A stretch of DNA of 64,000 nucleotides from Strigops habroptila. Its lineage: Eukaryota; Chordata; Aves; Psittaciformes; Psittacidae. The notes below the pieces were generated by a model. That model searched no databases and was not told the origin of the DNA. It was given only the letters and a program-made list of their open reading frames with translations. A program made the translations under genes and the position numbers. Location: the NCBI RefSeq assembly GCF_004027225.2, contig NC_044290.2, forward strand, positions 9,006,906 through 9,070,905. Direction: 5' to 3'. Positions 15,101 to 26,400 of the stretch are shown piece by piece (the stretch's first letter is position 1; each line of letters starts with the position of its first letter).

Positions 15101-16290
15101 TGAAGAGGAAACATATTTTAGCTCAGACACAAAGAATTGCATCAGACATAACAACTACTGAGAGCTCTGCAGATTCCTCTCTAGTGGACACAATTTCTGG
15201 AATGCCCAGACGATTTGAATTGACAGAATTGCTCATAAAGCACTCAATTCTAGTTAAACAAACCCAAACCACAGTAGTTACAAACAAATAATAATAAAAT
15301 GTTACATAGGTCTTAGGTGTTAAATCTGTCAAACTGCAGCTGACATCCATTCCCAAATTCAGGTAATTACCCCAAAGGACACATTTATCTGAACCATTAA
15401 CTTCCTGAAGTAGATTGTACTCTTGCATTTGCTCAAAAACCTTAAAGAAGATTCAAACATAGCAAAGATCATAATGGTAAACCAACTTCTGACCCACTAG
15501 AAATGTTCAGCATCTTTCACAACGGGCCTTTGGTATACTTACATTAATATATATGAAAGTATTGAAGAAGTTAGATCTATTTCCTAGGGATTCTCCACTG
15601 CATTTATACTTTCCCACCTTGCAATCACACAGCCTATCAAAAATCAAAGTAAATGTTACATTTAAATAGCCTGTGATGTAGCTACCCAAAGCAACTGCAC
15701 AGTTATGTGATGCACTGCTTATCTAATTGAAACACTTTTCCTGTGTATCAGTCAGGAAAAACAGACGTGATTAAAACAATAAACTGTTACTATGTTTCCA
15801 AGAATAACTGAAACGGTAGAACTTTATGCATAAAAGAGCAGGTGGACTGCAAGATTAAGGGGTGTTTGCATATCATCTGGCTAATTCACCTCACTCTTTC
15901 AATCATATCTCATTTTATTGCAGTTCCCACTTCAGGCAAGTACAGTCTTGTAAGTGTTTTGAATTCTATCTCTGCTGTACCAACCCTGAGTTTACACTAC
16001 AACTCACAACACATGCTTCTGGTGTACAACACTTTCCGTTATGTCAAAAATAGGAGTGGTGAAAGGTGTAATAACCAGCTTCACACCCTGGCAGAAAGCA
16101 AGGGAGGGTTATACAGCCAGATTGGGCCACTTGTTGTAGGTGCAATTTACACTCACTGGGAAACGTTTCAGAACACTGGTGACCTTTGGGTTCAGCCCTA
16201 ACATGAGCTGGTTTTTCCTCATGATGCTGCCAGGTTATCCTGCATGAAGTGCCGTGCCCTATTCTTTAATGTAAAGGGTATTCTGCTTTT
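6141..16290. other. Non-coding sequence, no gene recognised
   Basis: About 10 kb with no recognisable exon or RNA gene. Small simple-sequence patches occur: a doubled 10-base unit near 6898-6922 and an (acaa)n run near 7146-7166. The missing last coding exon and 3' UTR of PECAM1 (minus strand) could lie here, but I could not identify them. Confidence 0.45.
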
Positions 16291-16299
16291 AGCTGCAAT

Positions 16300-16495
16300 G
16301 AGCCCAAGGCACAAGCTCAGCACCAAGCCAGGAGTCAGGATTCTGAATTTCTGTTCCCAGTGTTGTCACTCTCTAAACACGTTGCCTTAAATGAATGACC
16401 TAATCTCTCTGTTTATTCAGCTGCAAAATGGAGATAAAAATTGCTTTATAAATCCTCACAAGGAAAAATTAGGTAATGTTTTCTAAAGTACTTGG
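16300..16495 (+). repeat. MIR-family SINE relic
   Basis: The plus strand keeps the order of the MIR consensus as I know it: 'aggagtcaggattctgaatttc', 'ttcccagtgttgtcactc', 'gaatgacctaatctctctgt', 'ctgcaaaatggagataaaaa', 'cctcacaaggaaaa' and 'taaagtacttgg' blocks. Substitutions and small indels are frequent, which fits an ancient element. This is the clearest SINE relic in the window. Confidence 0.6.
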
Positions 16496-17422
16496 GGACC
16501 CTCACATGGAAGATTCCCCAGAAACTGTGTCAGAGCAGGTGGGAAATCCCTTACAAAATAGAAAAATAGCAAATCAAAACACACTGATCCAAAATTAAAA
16601 ATGGCACACAACAAAGGCACTGGGTAATGTGGATGGGGACAAAACCTGAACAGTCTGCAGCCCTAATATTTACAAATCTAGACTTCCTAACACAATGAGA
16701 GGAAAGGAAATCCTTTCTGTTTAGTCTTTGACAAACTACCAAGAAATGCTTTTAACCTACTGTCTCTGAACTCATTAGTGCCAGAACTTTCATAGACAGT
16801 AATTGCCAGTAAGCTGCTAATGCCCTTATACACAGTCTACGTTACAAGAGGTAGAAGGGCAGAGTGGCTGGCACATACAGCTCAGACAATTTTTCATGGT
16901 TCTTAAAATAAACAATCCACCCTACTGAAGTGATCAGACTGCATTAAAGGTTTTTAGAGTGTTGTGAGAAGCTTTATAGATATTTTCTGGTGTTATACCA
17001 AAACCAGTGTAATATTTTATAACGCATGGCAGACATGCTCAACTAAGAGGGGAAGTGTTGTTCATGAGCAGTTTGAGTAAGACAGCATAGCATCCAATTC
17101 CCTAATAGAGCATGTTCAGCTCTGGATTCAGACCCAGGTGTATGGCCCAACTACTTGTCACATACAGTACAGATGGGCTGCTGAAGTAGATGTTACAAAT
17201 ATTAATCTCGCTGCATTAAACATGACTGGATTATGAGAAACCATGAAGGTGGTGTACAATTTATCAGCACCTGTGGTTTTGTAGCTGCACTTCATGTTCC
17301 TTTGTGACTTGCATCTCTGTTTTATGGCATGTATCTTCTAAACTAGTCAGTCTGAATTTAACCCCTAATCTCTATATACAAACACTTCCTTCATGTGTTT
17401 AATTTTTCACTAGCTTACTTAC

Positions 17423-20400
17423 CATTATTAGCTTTTCTGATTTCACTATAAACTGTTTCAGTCCCCTTCTGTACAGGAGCTGGAAAACGTATTGGCACAG
17501 AATCAATTTCTTTTCTTTTTTTATCTCTTTTTATCTTTCTTTTTTTTTATTTGCTTTATGAAAAGCTCCTTAAACAAACAGAACACACTGGTTTACTTTC
17601 AAAGGAAGCAGTTACACACGCAGCAACGAGCCTGTAGAGTCTGTACCAAATAGCAACCACACCCCCTCCCCAAACCCAGCCTGCAAGGTTCTGAGAGGGA
17701 GATGTCTCTCCCTCTGTATAAAAATGATGATAAAAATAGGCTTCCTTTTCTACATTTGACTTTAACATTCTAATCTTCTCAAATTGATACTGCTTTCATT
17801 TTACAGAGACATCTGCCACTAGAGAAGAGTTTGTCTAGATCACTGTGAAGACCTTCTGTGATTTGTTCTAGGGATTTAGGGGTCCTAGAGGAGATCTATC
17901 ATTTGGAAGACTAACTATATACACTTTTGACAACTAGCCTGGGCACACACACACAAATCTAATTTGCTGTTCTTTGTGAAGTGTCTCAGAAGAACATTTG
18001 CAGACTTTACACAGCACAGCTTCTGTTTAGTTGCTATCTGTCTGGGAAAGGTCTCCTCTCAGTTCCTCAGCATGGTGGACTATTCCGTTAGTGCACTGAG
18101 ACCAGGTGGACATAGCAGGAGTGAAGGCTAAGAAGGCTTGTGGGAAGATAGAAATTAGGGAGAAAAAGCAGGCAGAGAGACTTTGTGCCTCCAAGGACAC
18201 AGCTGAGATACAAATGTTGGTGTCAGACACTACTTTTCAGCCCCTTAAGTTTACAAATAGGCCCCTGTAAACCTCTGCTCTTGTATGAGATGGAAAGCCA
18301 AAAGCTCTTCCCATTTTGCTATCTGAGTTTTAATACCAAACTATAGGCACTTACCCCAGCAGGGAAGGGGCAGAGCTATGTCTAAAGGCCTGGAAATAGC
18401 AAGAACTCAGTTTATCTATGTCAGTATAAACACAGCTCTGGCTAGTAGGTGATCAGAACAATTTCCTTGATTTCTTGCAGGTTTGCAGATAAAGAATCCC
18501 TGGGCAACCATTGTAAAGCAAAGTGCTCCAGAATTCTGTGCATTTAAAATCATTCTCCATTTGGTATAAAGGCCTGTGCAGGCAGGGTCTAGGAGCTTGC
18601 TATTCAAGGCTCTCAAAGCAGTTTAGCAATATTCATTCATTTCAGTTAAATTGAGTCTCTTAGAAAACCTCAGAATTCCATCAGTCTCACCTCCAATTTC
18701 TGTGGCTCTTCAATAAACCAAGAGGTGAGATTTTTCTAGTTAAAGTGAGAACTAGAAAACCTGCAAGAAACTGGAAAGAAAACTCACATTTCTGGATAGA
18801 GTGTCCTGTACTTTAGCTATTAAAAAAACGTTTAAAGAATTCAGACAAATCAATTTGCAGCCAGTCCCAGAATCAGGACTGTTACTGTTCTGCACCTCTC
18901 TGAAGAACTCAACGTTCTAATTTCCTTTGTTTTAATTCTGTTAAGCATCCTTTAAATGTTGGGAGCTCACACATTAGAACTGAGTGGCAAACCTGTGATT
19001 AATTTCAATGACAGTAGGAGTTACACTTCACTGAGTGCCTAATCACAGCTCCCAAACTCACAGGTTTTGCACTAACTTTCTTTGCAGATTAGTCTGAAGA
19101 TCTTGCAGCACATTTCATGTGCTTAGGGGCTATTGCTTAAATTATCAATTCACTTCCCAGTGAAGTAAGAAGTAATCTCAGAATTTTAACAGCTCATTTT
19201 GTTTGGAATACTTTTGTTAGCAGATGACACTCCTAAACCTACTCCTATTGGCTCTGTGGAAAGACTCGGTAGGAGGCATTTCATCAGCTTGCCTTTTTTT
19301 TCCAGACCATTTCATTAAATTGTGATAAAATGCCATTGCCCACAGTATTTTCTTTGTTAATTTTCCACAGGGCGTCTCAGCACTGGAAAAAAGGTGCTTG
19401 GAGAAATTACTTGGATGATTTGACATTTTGTTTCCACTAACTTTACAGTGTTGCCACCCTGCAGATAACTAACCAGCCAGAAAAGTAAAGAAGGAGCATG
19501 TTCTTACTCAGCCCCGATTAGCAGTTTCTCCCCTCTCACTTCAGGGATATTTCCTGATCTTACTTTAGCACTGGCCTTTGGTTTTGCTTGGATTAACAAT
19601 AAAGGGTCTAAATCACTTTGCCACCTTTTTGCACAAGTAGGCTTTAGAAAAGATAAGCACTATATTTTTGCCAAGCATACAATTTCCTGAAGTATTCAAT
19701 TCAATCATTCTCTAGAATTGCCACTCTTTTACTAACTACATTCTACTATGACTACCCCAAATAAGAGCTGGACTGAGCGGCCCCAGCTCTACCTTGGATT
19801 TGTCTAGCAGCTTCACCCCTATTTCAAACAATAGGTATCAAGTTATTCCCACATGGAAGTTTTCAAATGAAGCAGTGAAACTTTGCTTCCACCAAGCTTA
19901 CCACTCACTGTCAGTAACACTGTAAGGAGCCTTTACAGTGAAGAAGTGTAGTACATATAAAGTTCTTGATGCAATAGCCTATTCAGCATTACACTGTCTT
20001 AAAAAGTACTTCAGAAATGCAGACATGGTTGGAAAATAAGGGTGAAAACACTGTTTTCAAATGTAAGTAGTTCTTTACTGTCAAAGACAAGATGTTCATG
20101 CTTCTGCAATTATTGTAAACTTGTTTTGAGGTGACAGTCAATTATTCCTCATTCCCAAAAGTGACATAAAGGCTACTGTAATAGCTTAGATACTGCAGCA
20201 TTTATTGCAGTGGTCTTTCACAACACACAAAATAGGATTCTCGGGCTCCTGAGATGAACATTTGTCTTAACGTTGACAACAGTGGCAGGAGGAACACGTG
20301 ATTGGGAAGATAAATTAATTTTAAGTTAGTCCTGAGAGATCAAAGAAATCCGGAGTTCCTCGAAAGGCAGAAGGAATCAGAATGTCCATAGAGCCTGCTA

Positions 20401-23400
20401 GGGGAGACAGGAATGCCTAGAGAAAAGGTGAGCATGATATTCTTCGTCTTCATTCAGAAAATAAGCGGAATCTAAAGAGGTGTGATAGGGTGATAATCTG
20501 AAACGCCTGTTCCCTAAGAAGGGCTGGGCATAACCCACAGACAGACGTGAAAGAATATGATGGTTTTAAACAAAACTTGTACAGTAACATCAATGTGGCA
20601 GCAGTCCTATGGCTGAATTCTTTGTGTGGCTGCACATGATTATTACAAGGATATATAAAGGAACTTGGCTTTGCTTCTCTTAAGACTAAATCTCATCCCG
20701 TTCTCATTGTGATAGGCAGTGCAGAGCTGAAAGAATTAATCTTGCAAATTGGTCTCATACAACTCCTGCCATTTAAACAGCACCCTCAGGATGCTCTGAG
20801 AGATTAACACATTAAATACTTGCAGTGCAGTTGCTATTTGCATATCCAAAGCATTCATTTGCCAAGCATTCACTTGTGTCCTGGGTGCCACAAAGGAATA
20901 GATAAGGGAGCTCTCATATCTCAATATACTTGAAGCACATTTCAGTCTTACAGAATCAATTAATGTTTTGGGTGTCAGATACAGGTCTGTAACATGAGGC
21001 AGCATTCAGTTAAAATAATCTGATCTCATTTACACACTGTCTAATTATTTTGCATCTTAATGGGGTTCAGTCTACATAGCATAGATACTATCTTATTAGT
21101 CTGGTATGGAATAGTGTTATGTATCAGAGATGGGATGAAAAGGCTATTTTTAGAGATGCTGATCTTGTATTTGATAGGGCTTTTAATTTAAATAATCATG
21201 CAGTAGCATATCTTTACCATTCTACACCACTGTATTGTATAGTGCACCCTCAGGAACAGTTGGAACAATTCAGTATTAGCCCTGTTCTGAAAAAGAGTAT
21301 GAAAACTATGGTATCTCAGTGCAGAATTTAGCAGAGGTGGAAAAACAGCATGCTTAGAACACAGGGAAAACTCTGTGATGAATGATACCAGCAAGTGAAA
21401 ACAGAGAAAGAATAGGAGGACTGGCAGTTCCGGCAGAGCTTTGATGCCAAGCAAGAGTGAGCACTTCTGCCCAAACATCTGTATTACTAACTAAACAGTC
21501 ATGCCTTTGGTCTCTGAAATAAGTGAGTGGTCCTTCCTACCAGGAAAAAGCAAATTTATCCATTTCTTCCTCAGTTTGCTTCTCATCTGGCTAAAGCAAA
21601 AAAAGCCAGAGCACAGCATAACCCCCCCCCCCCCCCATGGGCTTTAGTCACTCGCAGCTACTTGAAACCTTTTGTATATTTTGGAAATATTTAACAGCTT
21701 TCAACACAAGGGCACATGGCACAGGGTGACTGAAGTGTGCATTTGGGTGCTGAGAATAAATGTCAGTGGACATTCCTCCTTCAAGGTTGCAGAGACATAT
21801 ACCTTAGGCTCATGCTGTGAGGTCTGGCTACTGTTACTAAAGAACTACAGGTAAGATCCAAAGTTATCTGGACATCAGTATTCTCATTTCTCTGTTTAAT
21901 GTGCCACAAAATCCAGGCCTCTCCAAACTGAGGGACTAAATCTACACTGGTCTATCTTCCTTTTCTATCACAAGTGAATTACAGCTTTGACCCTTCAACC
22001 AGTTCCTTTATAAAGGAGGAAATTCCACTGCTTTCTGTTCTTTCCATTACCCTACCCTGTGGCAACTTCAAATGGCTCCCAGTGAATTTGGGCTCTAGAA
22101 CATGAAGTTTCACAGAAGGCTGCCTTCTGCTCAGAGCCACAGCTCCAGCTGGGAGCCCTGCTCTGCACAGACCTCATGTGGGAGGGAAGGGCAAGCCCAC
22201 AAGAGGATCCCAGGGGAAGAAGGGCTGCAATAGAACAGTAGCCTGGTTGCCACAGCATTGTCTAGATTGAGAAGCACCACTTGCATTAAACTTTCATGCA
22301 CAGAAAACACAACCTGCTTTTACATTCACCAGTGCCAACATCAAACCAGAGTCAGAGAATAACAGCATGCCCATAGTTGCTCCCAAAACATAACCATAGA
22401 GGCCAGAGAGTTTATTACCTTTGTGAGGATCAAGCGTTGATACTTCGACTTCAGTGTACTCCACCTCAGCACCCTCAAGGTCAGGTCCTGCCCCAAAAAT
22501 ATCAAGAAGATGTTTCTTTGCAGGACTGCATACTTCATTTGAGCTGTGGGCCTGATCCTGCTGCCACTGAAATTAATGGACAAGTCCTCATTGACTTTGA
22601 TAGGTGCAGGATCAGGCCCTACTTATGGCAGATGCAAGTTACTCTGTTGTAAGACCAACCCATTCCTAGGTCATCCCAATCCCAAAGGCAGCAGACCAAC
22701 TCAAGCCAAATTTCTGAAAATGTGGGACATGCAAATTGTGCCTAAAACTGTTACTTTCAATTTAAAACCTTCAAAAGAGGCACAACACAAATGCAGCAGA
22801 GAATTATCTGAGACTCTCCTATATTCCTGCTCCAGCTCCTCTCCTCTATTTCTCTTTAGGTATAAAATTAGCTTTACTCTCATCTGTGGATTTCATGTAA
22901 TTTTCACTATCTTCAGTGTAACCCAAACCTAAAATACTAAATCAAAAGTTGAACTGACAAAACATTTACTGTAGCCAATCAAATGAATGAGTTGCACAGC
23001 TGCAAATCCTGTTGTCATTATGGTTATTTATATATGAGAAATTCTACTTTTAGATTCACGCCCAAGACATTCATAAACACAGGTGGGAAGATTGAGGTTT
23101 TTTAAACAATCAGCTAAAAAACACCCCAGGGGGAACTCTGTTTCTATCAGGTGCTCTAAACAGCATGTCCACCCATCTTTGTGAAGTGCACTGCAATGAA
23201 AGTTGCCCAGTCATGGCAAGTTAACATCGCTGTGCTGTGGCCACAGCACAGGACCATGTGCCACAACTTAGATTTCCTCTCTGAAATCATTTTCTTGCAG
23301 CTGTGTCAAAACTGTTGAGAACAGAACCATGAGTTCTCCATCTGAAATACTGTGAACCGATTGCCTGGTAGAAGTGTCTGAGCAGATTTATAAACCAAAC

Positions 23401-26400
23401 TTGTATAACACGTACTCACAAAAAACTGTACAAATACAAAATGACAGAAGACACAGAGGAATACCAATAACATTCTCCCAAGTATTCCCAAAACTGGGTC
23501 CTATTCAAACAGCAACCATCTAAGTCCAAGACTTTAAATAAATGTTTAATTAAGCCAACTCACTAATAGTCTTACAGCAAAATATCTTACCTGAATAGTA
23601 GTCTCCATCATTGTGCTGTCTTGTCAGTTTTTCACTTGTCGAGTTAGTAGCCAAGGCAGGACTGAAAAGCAAATGAAAGTTGATGGAATTATCCAAAACC
23701 AGACAATAAAACCATGATGATATGCAAACATCAGCCATTGTCTATGCTAACTACCACATATTCTTATATTTTGCCTTTCTCTTTAAGAGAAGCACGAACA
23801 AATTTTAAGGCCAAAAATGTTCCCTCTTCCATTACTCTTAAGACCTCTGTATTTTTAATTCCATACCTAAATGCCTGACATTCTTCTATTTCTCGTAGCT
23901 GGCTTTCCCCCTCCCCCCCCTATTTTTAGAGTATTTCCTCATCCTGTTGTTGTGTTAGCAGGTGGTACATGAAGCACAACCATCTATTGTCTGCAGGTGT
24001 GTGCCATAATAATCTATATTCATATGGTGGAAGGCCTCCAGCCCTTTAAACAGAAATACTTCACCATTACTATATAGCAAGTGCCGTGGCTTAACCCCAG
24101 CCAGCAACTAAGTACCACACAGACACTCACTCCTAGGGTGGGAGTGGGGCGGAGTATCGGAAAACGGTAAAACCTCTGGGTTGAGATAAGACCAGTTTAA
24201 TAATTGAAATACAGTAAAATATAATAACAATAATAGTAACGAAAAAAGGAGAGAAAGGGAGGGAGGGAAAGAGAAAGCCCAAGTAAAACAAGTGATGCTC
24301 CATACAATTGCTCACCACCCACTGACTGATGCCCGGCCCATCCCCAAGCAGCGATTGGCACCTCCTGGCCACCCCCCCAGTTTCTATACTGGGCACGATG
24401 CTCTATGTTATGGACTATCCCCTGTGGCTAGTTGAGGTCACTGTCCTGGCTCTGCTCCCTCCCGGCTTCTTGTGCCCCTCCTCACTGACAGACCACGAGC
24501 AACTGAAAAGTACTTGACTCAGAGTAAGCACTACTAAGCAACAACTAAACCATCAGTGTGTTATCACTATAATTCTAGTACTAAATCCAAAACACAGCAC
24601 TGTACCAGCTACTAGGAAGAAAATTAAGTCTATCCCAGCCAAAGCCAGGCGAGTATGCACCATTTACATGCTCAGGTTCCACACTTTCCAATACATCCCA
24701 GTTAACCACCATCACCTTTCTGGTCAGTTTCTATACTGGGCATGATGCTCTATGCTATGGAATATCCCTGTGGCCAGCTCAAAGGGTCAGCTGTCGTGGC
24801 TCTGCTCCCTCCCAGCCTTTTGTGCACCTCCTCACTTACAGACCATGAGCAACTGAAAAGTACTTGGCCCAGAGTAAGCACTACTTAACACACTGATGTT
24901 TTAGTTGTTACTATCAACATTATTCTCATACCAAATCCAGAACACAGCACTGTACCAGCTACTAGGAAGAAAATTAAGTCTATCCCAGCTGAAACCAGGA
25001 CAGCAAGCCGTCTTACCCAGACATCTCCATGGATGGTCCTTTAGCTTGACAAGAGAAAAATAAAAGCATCTATTAATTGACTGCACAACTAAAATAATCT
25101 AAAAGTCAAAACAAACATATAGTGTTTATCTGCCCAAGTCAGAATCATTTCTCTTGGCTATCACAAAATTAATTACCCAGTGGCTTACATCCCATTTATC
25201 ACCCGGGTCCCTTAAATGTCTCTTGCACAGAGAACCTCAAATCCCAAATCTGAGACTTTAGCCTGGCCAATTTAAGGACATCCAAATACTCCCAATTTTC
25301 CCAAATATTTTGCAATGTACTGCATATCACAGGATAAACCAAATTTATTTATTTTTTGAAAGAACAAGATCTGAAATAACACCTTAATGGTAGAAGACAA
25401 ATCCCTGAGTGAAATTGTGTTACAGCTGTGAGGAGAAAAAAATCAAAACAACAACCAATCAAACAAAAAAAACCCAACCAAAAATTGACTCCACAACCCA
25501 ATATTCTCAAATTTGTTTCTTAAGGATTAGAGAAGCACCTCAGTAACACCTGAGTTGGGACCCCAAATCAAATTGTCATAGCTCTGTGAGGGATCAAAAC
25601 CTAAAAAATCCCTCAGCCCTGTCTGCCTCTACATTGCACAGGACTGAATTCCAGACCTAGAACTGCATCAGAACAATGCAATTTTGGCCTATCTCCAATA
25701 ACCTTTGCTTTACTAGTGACTTCCCAACACCATTAGTTAGATGGTCCCATTCTGCCCAATACACTTGGAAAGCTCGAGAACACCTGCAGCTGAACTTGGG
25801 CCACCCCGTGCTTTGAAGTAGGTTTTAAGTTTTGTAAAAATTGTATTTAGTCATCTCCAAAGCCTCACCCCACAGCCTTTGCTCCTGAAACAAATGCAAG
25901 TTTAACTGTAATACATTTGCCACAAATAGAAGGGAACCATTCATTACCCTTTTTCTTCTTACACAAAAACCACCATAAAGCGAGAGTCACGGCTCCTGCG
26001 AGGGGTATCAGGACAAACGCGACAATGACTCCTTTCTGCCAAGATGCTAAGATGACTGCAAATAAGAAAGACACATTGAAGAGGGTATGCACAGTGACAG
26101 GTCACCATTAGCAACTTCTGCCGCTCCTGACTTTTTCATTTTCCTACAAATTGGCCTTCTTACACACTGCGGAAGAACTTTAAGGTGATTTGCATGCAAA
26201 GTTCACTAGTGAGCCACTCCTTTGTGACTGCAACCTCAGTACAACGAGTTGCTTTTAGCTTGTATCTGTCTCCTTGGACTTTTGAGCTTCCTTTAAACTT
26301 TTCTACGCAAGTTAGACAATCTCTGTTTATAAATAGATGTCTCTGTTTAACTTCTGACAAATGTGGAACAAAAAAGTAAGGGAGTTATACTTAGTAACAT

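Larger units (their letters stand above)
24082..25002 (-). mobile_element. Rearranged endogenous-retrovirus LTR element with 5-bp target duplication
   Basis: Plus-strand termini are TG at 24082 and CA at 25001-25002, flanked on both sides by GCAAG (24077-24081 and 25003-25007). Inside are a nearly full LTR (24082-24654) and a partial second copy (24725-25002) that repeats the block 24379-24654 at high identity. About 70 bp of other sequence separates them. Read on the minus strand, a TATA-like 'agtatagaaactgg' lies in each copy, so the element points minus, the same direction as PECAM1. No gag, pol or env remains. I recognise the family only as a common neoavian LTR, and the 5-bp duplication fits ERVL-type elements. 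It lies in PECAM1 intron 10, 14 nt beyond the 5' splice site of exon 25044-25017. Confidence 0.8.

Noticed and set aside
15842-16201. A 119-codon plus-strand frame
   Set aside because: No recognisable domain and no splice partner, and a second overlapping frame is also open nearby. Consistent with chance in AT-rich DNA.
24133-24517. Open frames across the LTR element
   Set aside because: They fall within LTR sequence, are short, and show no retroviral protein motif.
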